Positions 1 to 7,547 are shown, counted from the stretch's first letter. The stretch is 33,225 nt of DNA from Actinobacteria bacterium HGW-Actinobacteria-6 (GCA_002841295.1 PHEU01000023.1:1-33225); one strand, 5' to 3'. Numbers and translations: made by a program. The notes: a model not told the origin generated them from the letters alone.

Positions 1-1712
1 ACGCCGTTGCGCTTGGGGCGGCTGAAGCTGCCCTCCGGCGCGGTCACGTCAACACGCACTCGCCGTTGCTGCGCTGTGGTCCAGTTCCCGCTGTCGTCGC
101 ACGCACGCACGTGCAGATACCACTCGCCATCGGCAAGCCCGCTGTACGTAATCGTCGTCGCCGCACCTTCAGGTGTCGTGTCCGGCTCAGTTCCCGAAGT
201 GTGGTCGAGCACATATGAGTACGTGATCGGGCTGGCGTCTGTCGCGCTCCAGCTGAACGTGACGTTGTTGTTCTGATACCAAGTCGTATCCGAGGGATGC
301 GTTGCCGAGGAGACTGCGTCCATGACCGGCGCCGTCACATCGCCCGACACACCATAGATCCAGCGGATGCCGGCGATATCGTCTGCAGTGAGTGTCCTGC
401 GCTGCGTACCCCGTGGAATCATGCCATACATGACTTTCGACTCGCCCGCGTCGCCGGGACCGTATTGGTCGCTGAGGTTGAGTGAATGCCCGAGCTCGTG
501 GAGCGCCACCGCCTGAATGTCGAACGTCCCCCCGGTACCGTCACCCCAGTCGTAGGCATCGTTGAAGACTATGTCGGTCTCGAAGATGTTGTAGCTCGGC
601 ACGTAATACCAGTACCGATTCCAGGCGAGGGTGCTAGCCGACGTGAACCCGCTGCTCGCCCAGTAGATGTCGTTCTTGAAGTCGTAGGACGGCGGGTTGA
701 TGGTGCTGGCGCACGTCCCGCCGTCTACGAAGGAGAAGTTGGAGACGGTACCCCAGGTCGCTGCCGCAGCGTCTATGAGTGCATGCCCTAAGGACGTGTC
801 AGACGTATTGGCGTTGATGCGGTACGTTTCGGTGAGTGTACCGTCGGCCCACTTCGCGCCGCCAAAGGAGAAGCCGACGTCGTAGGAGTACCCGGAACTC
901 GTGATGGCCGAGGCGTTCGTTACGGTGACAGCGCCACTGCCGGCGCCCTTCGGGACGACGCACACGATCGATGTGTCAGACCAGGAGTTCACTTCGGCGT
1001 CGACAACGCTCGTCGAATTGCAGTAGAACGACACAATCGGCTTCTCCGCACCAAAGCCTGTGCCTGAAAGAGTGACCACATCGCCAGTGCCGGCACTCAC
1101 ATCAGAAGGAGTCATCGAACTGATGACAGGGACCGCGAGCGGAGAGATGATCGCCTCGGCGGCATCGGCAGCTCTCGCCACTATCGTCTCGGCGATAGTC
1201 TCGGCAAGCGTCATCGGTGTGCCGGCTGCCGCCCTCACACGACGCTTGAGCGACGACAACAACTCACCGGACGGACGGACCCGGTCACCGACCACGGCGA
1301 GCGCACCCTGCGCCCCACCGACGACCTGGCCGTTGGAGCCAACGAACACGACATATCGCCGGTTGCGTGAGAAGGCGGTTAGCTCCGAGACAACGAGCCC
1401 GATGCCATCGACTTCGCCCCCGGGCTGTGTGATCGTGATCGTGTCGCCGCTCGTACCAGAAATGGCATCGACAACGTGCAGCGTGACGTCTGTGACGATG
1501 CCTGAGCGCGGCCCCACAGAGGGGTCGACCACGCGTGAGACTGTCGAAACGCAATCGGCCACGACAACCGTGCGAGCGTCATCGGTAAGGCGATTGATGG
1601 TAAGCGGAATGCTGGCTCCGAGTGCGGGCGTTGCTATCGCGAACAACAGAACAAGCGACAGAGCGGCAACTACCATCGCTCGTAGATACAGCAGCCTATG
1701 AATGCTCTGCAT
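1..1712 (-). CDS. Secreted zinc metalloprotease, snapalysin/matrixin-like, partial at left edge
   Basis: The frame is open from an ATG at 1712 to the window edge, giving 570 residues without a stop; the C-terminus lies outside. GGAG lies 9 nt upstream of the ATG. Residues 1-33 form a signal peptide: a basic start, a hydrophobic core AMVVAALSLVLLFAIA, and a likely cut after ALGA. An unassigned domain follows, then a TIG/IPT-like beta domain at about 197-283 (TPSDVSAGTGDVVTLSGTGFG). The peptidase domain holds HELGHSLNLSD at 405-415 and a Met-turn VMYGM at 427-431. An Ig-like domain begins near 460. HExxH plus an Asp at the third-ligand position resembles snapalysin (M7) more than classic matrixins, which have His there. 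The protein is probably extracellular and degrades or processes proteins; the substrate is unknown. Family assignment at the zincin level is firm, subfamily less so. Confidence 0.85.
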   Translation of the reverse strand, partial: MQSIHRLLYLRAMVVAALSLVLLFAIATPALGASIPLTINRLTDDARTVVVADCVSTVSRVVDPSVGPRSGIVTDVTLHVVDAISGTSGDTITITQPGGEVDGIGLVVSELTAFSRNRRYVVFVGSNGQVVGGAQGALAVVGDRVRPSGELLSSLKRRVRAAAGTPMTLAETIAETIVARAADAAEAIISPLAVPVISSMTPSDVSAGTGDVVTLSGTGFGAEKPIVSFYCNSTSVVDAEVNSWSDTSIVCVVPKGAGSGAVTVTNASAITSSGYSYDVGFSFGGAKWADGTLTETYRINANTSDTSLGHALIDAAAATWGTVSNFSFVDGGTCASTINPPSYDFKNDIYWASSGFTSASTLAWNRYWYYVPSYNIFETDIVFNDAYDWGDGTGGTFDIQAVALHELGHSLNLSDQYGPGDAGESKVMYGMIPRGTQRRTLTADDIAGIRWIYGVSGDVTAPVMDAVSSATHPSDTTWYQNNNVTFSWSATDASPITYSYVLDHTSGTEPDTTPEGAATTITYSGLADGEWYLHVRACDDSGNWTTAQQRRVRVDVTAPEGSFSRPKRNG

Positions 1713-1822
1713 ACGTACAGTCTCCAGGATTCGTTCGGAAGCTTCACAGACTGTATCGGCAGGGGCACGGAGGTTCCTGAATAGCGAGAGTGCGAACGGT
1801 CACAGTCCGCACACGCCCGGGG

Positions 1823-2593
1823 CTACGGCTTGTCGGCTGCGATGACGAACTGACGGACGAGGAACGACTGCAACGCGCCTTCGCCTTCGGGTGCCATCCA
1901 CTCAAGGGCGCCCTCGCTGGCGTCGGCGAGCATCTCACGCAGGCGGGTCACCGTCTCTGGGGTACACGACTGCATTCGCGTCCATTCGTCGAGCCCCATG
2001 CGCGTCTCGAAATGGACGACCTCGCCCGGAGTGAGACCCGCGCGCCGGATGACTTCTGCCCACGCGTCCGAAGAGAGGGCACGATGGTGGCTCGGATCGC
2101 GCATGCGATCGAAGAGATTCACGAACGCTGCCGAGACGGTGTTCTCGGGCACGCACTGATCCTGCAGCACGAAGCGCCCTCCGGGTTTCAGCACCCGTGC
2201 CGTCTCATCAACGAAGCGCTGCACGTCCGGGAAGTGGTGCGCAGCGATCCGGCATGTCACGAGATCGAAGGAATCATCTTCGAACGGCAGCGCCTCGGCG
2301 TCGCCGAGCACGAACTCGATCCCGGCGACCGCCCGCTCATCCGCGAGCCCGCGTGCCGCATCGAGCATCTCGGGCGTCAAGTCGAGCGCGACCATGCCGG
2401 CCACAAGCGGTGCCACGGCGATTGCGGTGTGACCGCCTCCCGTCGCGACATCGAGCGCGACCCACTGCGGCTGCGCACGTGTGAGCTCGACGAGCTTCTC
2501 GAGGTCGGCACCGCCCGCATGGGCGGCGCTTCTCACGTACTCGTCGGCGTGCTCGGCAAAGCGCTCACGCGAGAGGGCTTTCGAGTCGGTCAT
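1823..2593 (-). CDS. Class I SAM-dependent methyltransferase in the psu operon
   Basis: This 256-residue protein is a Rossmann-fold methyltransferase of the UbiE/YcgJ-like Methyltransf_11 type. Visible motifs are the SAM-binding loop ALDVATGGGHTA (about 46-57), the acidic strand end ALDLTPEM, GDAEALPFEDDSFDLV, and the post-motif LKPGGRFVLQD. The first bases of its ATG overlap the stop codon of psuG (ATGA at 2590-2593), so it is very likely translationally coupled and part of the pseudouridine operon. The acceptor substrate cannot be read from sequence. The location suggests a nucleoside, a base or a sugar-phosphate derivative, but this is inference; a general small-molecule methyltransferase is equally possible. 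It ends with TAG. Confidence 0.88.
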   Translation of the reverse strand: MTDSKALSRERFAEHADEYVRSAAHAGGADLEKLVELTRAQPQWVALDVATGGGHTAIAVAPLVAGMVALDLTPEMLDAARGLADERAVAGIEFVLGDAEALPFEDDSFDLVTCRIAAHHFPDVQRFVDETARVLKPGGRFVLQDQCVPENTVSAAFVNLFDRMRDPSHHRALSSDAWAEVIRRAGLTPGEVVHFETRMGLDEWTRMQSCTPETVTRLREMLADASEGALEWMAPEGEGALQSFLVRQFVIAADKP

Positions 2594-3507
2594 CGGGATC
2601 CTTCCGATAGCGCGCCCGCGATCCTCGCCGCAAGTCGCACGTTGTTGTACACCAGTTCCTTGTTCGCCGCCTCGCTGCGTCCTCCTGTCAGGGCGTGGAT
2701 TCGGCCGAGCAGAAACGGAGTGACCTCTTTGCCGCGAACGCCTTGCTCGGTCGCCTCGGCAAGAGCGGTCTCAATAACGCCGTCGATCTCGGCGTGGGAC
2801 AGCTCATGCTCGGCGGGAATCGGGTTCGCGACGATCACGCCGCCGCTGATGCCAAGCTCACGACGCGAGCGAAGGACCGCCGCGATGTCTGCAGGAGAAT
2901 CGAAACGCGCATCCACCCCAAAGCCGCTGGTGCGCGTATAGAACGCCGGAAAACCGTCAGTACCATAGCCGAGGACCGGCACGCCGTGCGTCTCGAGGTA
3001 CTCAAGCGTCAGGCCGAGGTCGAGCACGGACTTCGCACCCGCGCAGACGACAGCGACATCCGTGCGCGCCAGCTCCTCAAGGTCCGCCGAGATATCGAAG
3101 CTCGCCTCAGCGCCGCGATGCACACCGCCGATGCCACCCGTCGCAAAAACGCGGATGCCGGCCATCTCGGCGACCATCATCGTTGCAGCGACCGTGGTCG
3201 CACCATCGCTGCCGCCCGCCACGAGCGTGGCAAGATCGCGACGACTCGCCTTCGGGATGCCCGCCGTAGTCGCAAGATGCTCGATCTCCGCTCGGCTAAG
3301 CCCTGCGCGGATGACGCCTCCGATGATGGCGACTGTCGCGGGGACGGCGCCTTCCTCGCGCGCGATCCTCTCACACTCGAGCGCGCATTCCAGGTTCGCG
3401 GGATACGGAAACCCGTGACTGATGATGGTGGACTCAAGTGCCACGACAGGCGTGCCGGCAATGAGAGCGGCACTGACTTCGGGTGCGATTTGCAGAAGGT
3501 CGGTCAC
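2590..3507 (-). CDS. psuG: Pseudouridine-5'-phosphate glycosidase
   Basis: This 305-residue enzyme reversibly cleaves the C-C glycosidic bond of pseudouridine 5'-phosphate, giving uracil and ribose 5-phosphate. Family signatures are clear: VALESTIISHG with Glu25, IPKASRRDL with Lys86, FATGGIGGVHRG with His130, and CAGAKSVLDLGLTLEYLET with Lys159, the lysine expected to form the sugar imine. Length matches E. coli PsuG. The start is GTG at 3507, in a GTGA overlap with the psuK stop, which indicates coupled translation. It acts in the cytoplasm directly after PsuK. Confidence 0.96.
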   Translation of the reverse strand: MTDLLQIAPEVSAALIAGTPVVALESTIISHGFPYPANLECALECERIAREEGAVPATVAIIGGVIRAGLSRAEIEHLATTAGIPKASRRDLATLVAGGSDGATTVAATMMVAEMAGIRVFATGGIGGVHRGAEASFDISADLEELARTDVAVVCAGAKSVLDLGLTLEYLETHGVPVLGYGTDGFPAFYTRTSGFGVDARFDSPADIAAVLRSRRELGISGGVIVANPIPAEHELSHAEIDGVIETALAEATEQGVRGKEVTPFLLGRIHALTGGRSEAANKELVYNNVRLAARIAGALSEGSR

Positions 3508-4418
3508 GACAGCATCCCTTCCATGAGCTCCAGTACGCGATTCACGTTGATATCCTCACTCACCGTTCTCTCTGAGCCGAGAGTGAGCGCCGCCATCGCC
3601 GAGGCGAACGCAGGAACGTGCGCAGAGTCGAGCCCTTCGAGCTCGGCGTACACGAGTCCGGCCATGTACGCATCTCCGGCTCCGGTCGCGTTCACCACCG
3701 TTGCGGGCGGCGGCACGAAGCGGAACCGGCTTTCCCCCGAGGCGAAGAGGGCCCCGGCGATTCCTCCTGTCACAACGAGTCTGTCTACCCCGGCGATGAG
3801 AAGCGCATCCACGGCGGCATCGGTCGCACCCGCGATCGTGCCCGCAAGCTCAGCCGCCTCGATCTCGTTCGCCTTGAGCGTATGTAGGGCGCCAAGAATC
3901 GAGCGGGCACGCGGGCCCTTCGCGACCGATACCGTGTCGAGCATGATAGGTCTGTCGCTCCAACGCTCGGCAACGTAGACGAGCGTTGCCTCGGGCACAT
4001 TGGTGTCCAGCACGATCACGGAGGACTCATCGATGAGATCAGCGTAGACCTCGACCGACTCTGGCGTGACCGCGTCCAGCGCCCGCATGTCGTTGACTGC
4101 GAGAGCCAGATCGCCGAGGTCGTCCATGATGGCGAGATAGCGCGGAGCCGGGAGGCCAGGCGAGGGAACCGCGAGAAGCTGGATCCCTGAATCAGTGCAG
4201 CTGCGCACGATCTCATCGGCCTCAGGACCTTCCCCCGGAGCGGTGACGAACCGCGTTTCAACGCCGAGGCGCGCAAGGTTCTCGGCGATATTGCGACCAA
4301 CGCCACCGGGGCTCGTTCGAACGTGACCGGGGTTTGAATCCCGGGGCACGATCGTGTTCTCCGAGAACGCGAGGATGTCCGTGTTCGCTCCGCCAATAAC
4401 CGTGACAGAACCGCCCAT
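3504..4418 (-). CDS. psuK: Pseudouridine kinase, PfkB/ribokinase family
   Basis: This 304-residue sugar kinase phosphorylates pseudouridine to the 5'-monophosphate for PsuG. The N-terminus has IGGANTDI, and DSNPG followed by PGGVGRNIAENLARLG (about 37-52) closely matches the pattern I recall for E. coli PsuK. HTLKANEIEAAEL is the central PfkB stretch, and NATGAGDAYMAG (about 243-254) carries the anion hole and catalytic Asp249. I chose ATG 4418 because GGAGG lies 5 nt upstream; an in-frame TTG at 4430 would bury that site. It is the first gene of the operon, about 140 nt from a good sigma-70-like promoter. Assignment rests on motifs and on adjacency to psuG. Confidence 0.93.
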   Translation of the reverse strand: MGGSVTVIGGANTDILAFSENTIVPRDSNPGHVRTSPGGVGRNIAENLARLGVETRFVTAPGEGPEADEIVRSCTDSGIQLLAVPSPGLPAPRYLAIMDDLGDLALAVNDMRALDAVTPESVEVYADLIDESSVIVLDTNVPEATLVYVAERWSDRPIMLDTVSVAKGPRARSILGALHTLKANEIEAAELAGTIAGATDAAVDALLIAGVDRLVVTGGIAGALFASGESRFRFVPPPATVVNATGAGDAYMAGLVYAELEGLDSAHVPAFASAMAALTLGSERTVSEDINVNRVLELMEGMLS

Positions 4419-4590
4419 TGGTGCCTCCAAACGAGAGTGTCTACTCAGGATGGTACCGCAGCGGCAGCGCGTCTATCCGATGCGAGGCAGTCGGTTGAGC
4501 CACAGCGACCATCGCCTCGCCCTCGATGTCGTACCGAAAACAGCGCCCCCCGCGCGTGGCCAATCATACCGCTACGCCGGTGTATGTCAC
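4419..4590 (-). promoter_or_regulatory. psuK promoter and about 140-nt leader
   Basis: On the minus strand a -35 GTGACA (4585-4590) and a -10 TATGAT (4563-4568) are separated by 16 nt, immediately downstream of the LOG gene stop. Transcription would start near 4556. The resulting leader contains a 7-bp inverted repeat, GCGAGGC at 4482-4488 and GCCTCGC at 4514-4520, and ends with the GGAGG of psuK. No known riboswitch is recognised. Confidence 0.6.
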
Positions 4591-4598
4591 ATGCAGCG

Positions 4599-5330
4599 TT
4601 ATGAGTTGTGATTCCCTTTGTGGCTCGCCTGAATGAGCGCGACAGCGTCGTCGCAGGAATCGGTGATCTGAACGAGCTCCATGTCCCCGGCCGCGATCGT
4701 CCCCTCGGCAACAAGGCGCTCCAGGAAGAACTCGATCATGGGACCCCAGAACTCCGTGCCCATGAGCACGATCGGGAACGGATCCATCTTGCCTGTCTGG
4801 ATAAGCGTGATGGCTTCGAAGAGCTCGTCGAGCGTCCCAAAACCGCCAGGCATGATGACGAACGCACGCGAATACTTCACCATCATCACCTTGCGCACGA
4901 AGAAGTGCTCGAAGGTCATGACGCGATCCAGATAGGGGTTAGGATCCTGCTCGTGCGGCAGGTGGATGTTCGCACCGATCGACAGACCGCCGGCCTCCTG
5001 CGCGCCGCGGTTCGCAGCCTCCATGATGCCGGGTCCACCACCGGTCATGACGCTGTATCCCGCCTCGGCAAGCGTTTTGCCCATCTTGCGAGCAAGGATG
5101 TAATGCGGATGGTCCTCGGGGAATCTAGCCGAGCCGAACACCGTCACCATCGGGACGTCGACGTTGAGGAACTCGAACCCGCGCAGGAACTCAAGGAAGA
5201 TTCGGACAGCGCTCTCGGTGTTCTCCGCGTGACCGTGTCCCCCGGCAAGGAACTCTGACTCAGCGCCAACGACCTGCTCAAGCAGCGATGGCGGGTAGGC
5301 GTCCAGGTCGTTCGGGTTGAACTCGGTCAT
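4599..5330 (-). CDS. LOG family protein, TIGR00730-type nucleotide phosphoribohydrolase
   Basis: This 243-residue Rossmann-fold protein carries the two hallmark motifs of LONELY GUY proteins: GGGPGIMEAANRGA (97-110) and PGGFGTLDE (161-169). The family hydrolyses the N-glycosidic bond of nucleoside 5'-monophosphates, releasing ribose 5-phosphate and a base. Plant members activate cytokinins, while bacterial members probably act on AMP-like or modified nucleotides. The 50-residue N-terminal extension with an acidic helical stretch is typical of the longer bacterial type. ATG 5330 follows AGGAGG at 4 nt; a longer frame exists upstream but lacks a better site. It is divergent from the MerR gene with 120 nt between. 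Confidence 0.9.
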   Translation of the reverse strand: MTEFNPNDLDAYPPSLLEQVVGAESEFLAGGHGHAENTESAVRIFLEFLRGFEFLNVDVPMVTVFGSARFPEDHPHYILARKMGKTLAEAGYSVMTGGGPGIMEAANRGAQEAGGLSIGANIHLPHEQDPNPYLDRVMTFEHFFVRKVMMVKYSRAFVIMPGGFGTLDELFEAITLIQTGKMDPFPIVLMGTEFWGPMIEFFLERLVAEGTIAAGDMELVQITDSCDDAVALIQASHKGNHNS

Positions 5331-5399
5331 GTATCCTCCTCGGCTGATGTGCCTTGATGGTACCAGGAGGCGAGCCATTAGGAATGACAGAATCGGGTA

Positions 5400-5430
5400 T
5401 TGACCCTCACGTTACGTCAGGGTTTATGCT
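5400..5430 (+). promoter_or_regulatory. MerR-type promoter with operator palindrome
   Basis: The -35 TTGACC (5400-5405) and -10 TATGCT (5425-5430) are separated by 19 nt, the overlong spacer that MerR-family activators untwist. Within the spacer lies a near-perfect inverted repeat, arms ACCCTCACGT (5403-5412) and ACGTCAGGGT (5414-5423), matching at 9 of 10 positions around a central T. It precedes the regulator gene itself, so autoregulation is expected, as for Streptomyces tipA. Confidence 0.85.
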
Positions 5431-5450
5431 GCTTTCGGAGGTGAAAGTGG

Positions 5451-6065
5451 ATGGGTTACACGGTAGGAGAAGTCGCAAAGCTCGCCGGGGTCAGCGTCCG
5501 GACGCTGCACCACTACGATGAGATCGGCCTGCTCGGCCCGTCGGAGCGCTCCGGGGCCGGATACCGCATCTACACCGATGACGACTTCCTCACGCTGCAG
5601 CAGGTGCTGTTCTTCCGAGAGCTCGGGTTCGCCCTGGAGGACATACGGCGCCTCATGCACGATCCGGGGTTTGACCGGGCCGAAGCATTACGCCTCCAGC
5701 ATCGCATGCTCGCCGACAAGGCGACGCAGCTCATGAAGATGATGGACGCCGTAGAGCGCACGCTCGACGGCATTGAGAAAGGCACACCCATGGCTAAAGA
5801 CGATATGTTTGGAGTATTCGGCGAGTTCGATCCCAAGGAGTACGAGGCCGAGGCGCGTGAGCGCTGGGGTGAGACCGACGCGTACAAGGAGTCGGCACGG
5901 CGGACGAGGGGCTATTCCAAGGATGATTGGGCGCGCTTCAAAGCCGAGAGCGAAAAGATCAACGCAGGCACGGCCGCGCTCATGGACTCCGGAGTACCCG
6001 CTGTCGACCCGCGTGCGATGGACTTGGCGGAGGCGGCGCGTCTGCAGATCGACCACTGGTTCTAG
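5451..6065 (+). CDS. TipA-like MerR family regulator, cut by an in-frame amber codon
   Basis: The first 204 residues are a MerR winged helix (YTVGEVAKLAGVSVRTLHHYDEIGLL, about 3-28), the LGFALEDIRRLM helix, a dimerisation coiled coil (about 80-110) and most of a TipAS drug-sensing domain (MFGVFGEFDPKEYEAEARERWGETDAY). The frame meets TAG at 6063-6065 after IDHWF but remains open and clearly homologous for 48 more codons to TAG at 6210-6212. The unbroken length of 253 is that of S. lividans TipAL as I recall it. GGAGGT lies 8 nt before ATG 5451. An internal ATG at 5790 (codon 114), preceded by AAAGG, sits where TipA makes its short TipAS form. The protein would bind hydrophobic or thiopeptide-like ligands if intact; as read it is truncated. 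Confidence 0.88.
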   Translation: MGYTVGEVAKLAGVSVRTLHHYDEIGLLGPSERSGAGYRIYTDDDFLTLQQVLFFRELGFALEDIRRLMHDPGFDRAEALRLQHRMLADKATQLMKMMDAVERTLDGIEKGTPMAKDDMFGVFGEFDPKEYEAEARERWGETDAYKESARRTRGYSKDDWARFKAESEKINAGTAALMDSGVPAVDPRAMDLAEAARLQIDHWF

Positions 6066-6212
6066 CCGTGCTCGCACGAGATGCATGCGAACCTGGCGGA
6101 GATGTACATCGCCGACCCCCGGTTCACGGCGACGTACGAGAAGATCCACGAGGGCATGGCGCAGTACTGGCACGATGCGATTCTCGGCAACGCCGCCCGC
6201 AAACGCGCATAG
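6066..6212 (+). pseudogene. C-terminal TipAS remnant beyond the amber codon
   Basis: In frame with the regulator, the 48 codons after TAG read PCSHEMHANLAEMYIADPRF, then a helix ending AILGNAARKRA, and a second TAG. This is the conserved end of the TipAS domain. From memory of S. lividans TipA, the amber codon falls at a Tyr position (one base from TAC or TAT). The Cys that bonds thiostrepton in TipA would be Asn here (EMHAN). No start codon with a ribosome binding site precedes it, so it is not an independent gene. Confidence 0.8.
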
Positions 6213-6231
6213 CGCGCCGCCCGTGAACGCC

Positions 6232-6264
6232 GGAAGGGCGGCTCCGATTGGGAGCCGCCCTTCC
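6232..6264. terminator. Bidirectional hairpin between tipA-like gene and csp
   Basis: A perfect 14-bp stem, GGAAGGGCGGCTCC (6232-6245) and its complement (6251-6264), encloses a 5-nt loop between two convergent genes. Neither side has a clear U-tract, so it may act as a weak or Rho-assisted terminator, or as a 3' stabiliser. Confidence 0.7.
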
Positions 6265-6291
6265 GCTGCGTGCTATGTATTCCGCGAAGAC

Positions 6292-6495
6292 TTAAGCCTT
6301 GCGGACGTTGCTCGCCTGCAGCTTGCCGTTCTGACCGGTGGTCACGTCGAACTCGACAGCCTGGCCCTCATCGAGGGTCTTGAAGCCGTCGCCCTGGATC
6401 TCGGAGAAGTGGACGAACAAATCGTCGCCATCCTCGCGCGATACGAAGCCGTAGCCCTTGTCCGGATTGAACCACTTAACGGTACCATTAGCCAT
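6292..6495 (-). CDS. Cold-shock protein, CspA family (copy 1)
   Basis: This 67-residue single-domain OB-fold protein binds single-stranded nucleic acid and acts as an RNA chaperone. RNP1 is [10 protein letters not shown] and RNP2 is DLFVHFSEI, preceded by the classic [10 protein letters not shown] start. It is similar to the copy at 19710-19913 ([36 protein letters not shown]). ATG 6495 is supported by family length and a GGAGAG upstream. The 5' leader shares a hairpin and U-rich block with copy 2, so post-transcriptional control is likely. Confidence 0.97.
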   Translation of the reverse strand: MANGTVKWFNPDKGYGFVSREDGDDLFVHFSEIQGDGFKTLDEGQAVEFDVTTGQNGKLQASNVRKA

Positions 6496-6509
6496 GCGAA
6501 ACTCACTCT

Positions 6510-6540
6510 CCGCCCCGAAGGGCAAAACAAAAGCGACGTG
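6510..6540 (-). promoter_or_regulatory. csp copy 1 leader element: UUCG hairpin and U-rich block
   Basis: On the minus strand TTTTGTTTTGCCC runs into a GCCC-TTCG-GGGC hairpin (6512-6523), followed directly by the GGAGAG ribosome binding site. The same arrangement precedes csp copy 2 with a different loop. A further interrupted hairpin, CGCG..ACAG with CTGT..CGCG, lies upstream around 6550-6575. Confidence 0.65.
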
Positions 6541-6694
6541 ACACGTATCCGCGAGACAGCGGACTGTCGCGCCGCAAACCCATGGATCCACGTTTGGACC
6601 CCGCACCATGATAAGCGAATACTCTGCGGAAAAGGAAGTGTGCCTGGCTGGTGCCCGTTTCAAGTGCGGCAAGAGCGCGGCCGACAACCGGTCG

Positions 6695-7480
6695 TCAGCG
6701 AGCGAGCAACTTCTCTGCCGTGCCGCCGAGAATGGCGTCGAGCTCAGCGTCTGTGAAGCCCATCGAGCGGATGTGTGCTATCTCAGCTGCCGCATCCGTC
6801 CACGGCCCATCGCTCCCAAACAGCACGCGGTCGGCGCCGTGAGCCCGCACGATCGCTACGAACTCCTCATCAGGCAAGTGACCGAGCGTGAACGCGGTAT
6901 CGAGGTAGACGTCCCGGCCGACCAGGTGCTCCGGCACGTCATGCCACTGACGGAACCCACCCAGATGGGCGAGCACGATCGTGAGGTCGGGGTGGCGGTC
7001 GATCACGCGCGCGAACACATCGGGTGTGCCGCTCAGTGTCTGCGGGCCGATATCGGCTCCGGCATGCGAGAAGAAGATCATTCCCAGCTCCGTCGCAGCG
7101 TCGAGCATCGGCGAAAGCTTATGGTCGTCCGGCGAGAACGACTGATACTCGGGGTGCATCTTGAAGCCGCGCAGCCCGAGGGCATGCATTCGCTCAAGCT
7201 CGGCGACCGGGTCCTCCAGGTCGGGGTGCATCGCGCCGAAGGGCACGACATCGTCGCTCATCAAAGTCGCTGCCCAGTCGTTGATGGCGCGTACCTGACC
7301 GGGCTTGGTTGCGACCGGCTGCACGACCGACCGCTCGATTCCGGCGCGCTTCATTGCCGAGCGGAGCCCGGCAACGGTGCCGTCATAGAGCGCGGGTATC
7401 CCACCTTGGGCACTCAGGGCGCCGATGGCGGCAGACGCGAGCGCGTCGGGCCAGATGTGGGTATGGAAGTCCGTCAGCAT
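6695..7480 (-). CDS. Amidohydrolase-2 family metal-dependent hydrolase
   Basis: This 261-residue TIM-barrel protein fits the Amidohydro_2 (ACMSD-like) family. The N-terminal metal ligands are in DFHTHIWP (His6, His8); GFKMHPEYQ follows strand 4; FFSHAG gives His139; AHLGGF gives His172; and LFGSDGPW near the end gives catalytic Asp224. Members hydrolyse or decarboxylate cyclic or aromatic acids; the substrate is not predictable here. ATG 7480 starts exactly at the conserved barrel strand. No good ribosome binding site precedes it. It lies 67 nt downstream of the cytochrome gene on the same strand. Confidence 0.88.
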   Translation of the reverse strand: MLTDFHTHIWPDALASAAIGALSAQGGIPALYDGTVAGLRSAMKRAGIERSVVQPVATKPGQVRAINDWAATLMSDDVVPFGAMHPDLEDPVAELERMHALGLRGFKMHPEYQSFSPDDHKLSPMLDAATELGMIFFSHAGADIGPQTLSGTPDVFARVIDRHPDLTIVLAHLGGFRQWHDVPEHLVGRDVYLDTAFTLGHLPDEEFVAIVRAHGADRVLFGSDGPWTDAAAEIAHIRSMGFTDAELDAILGGTAEKLLAR

Positions 7481-7547
7481 GCCGAGAAGTGTAGCGCAAC
7501 CAGACAGGCGTGCAGGACGCGTGTTATCCGGGCACCAGCACCGTTTG

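Noticed and set aside
6063-6065. TAG as a pyrrolysine codon
   Set aside because: TAG terminates several firmly identified genes in the window, including a csp of fixed length, and TipAS domains have no known use for pyrrolysine. Nonsense mutation is simpler.
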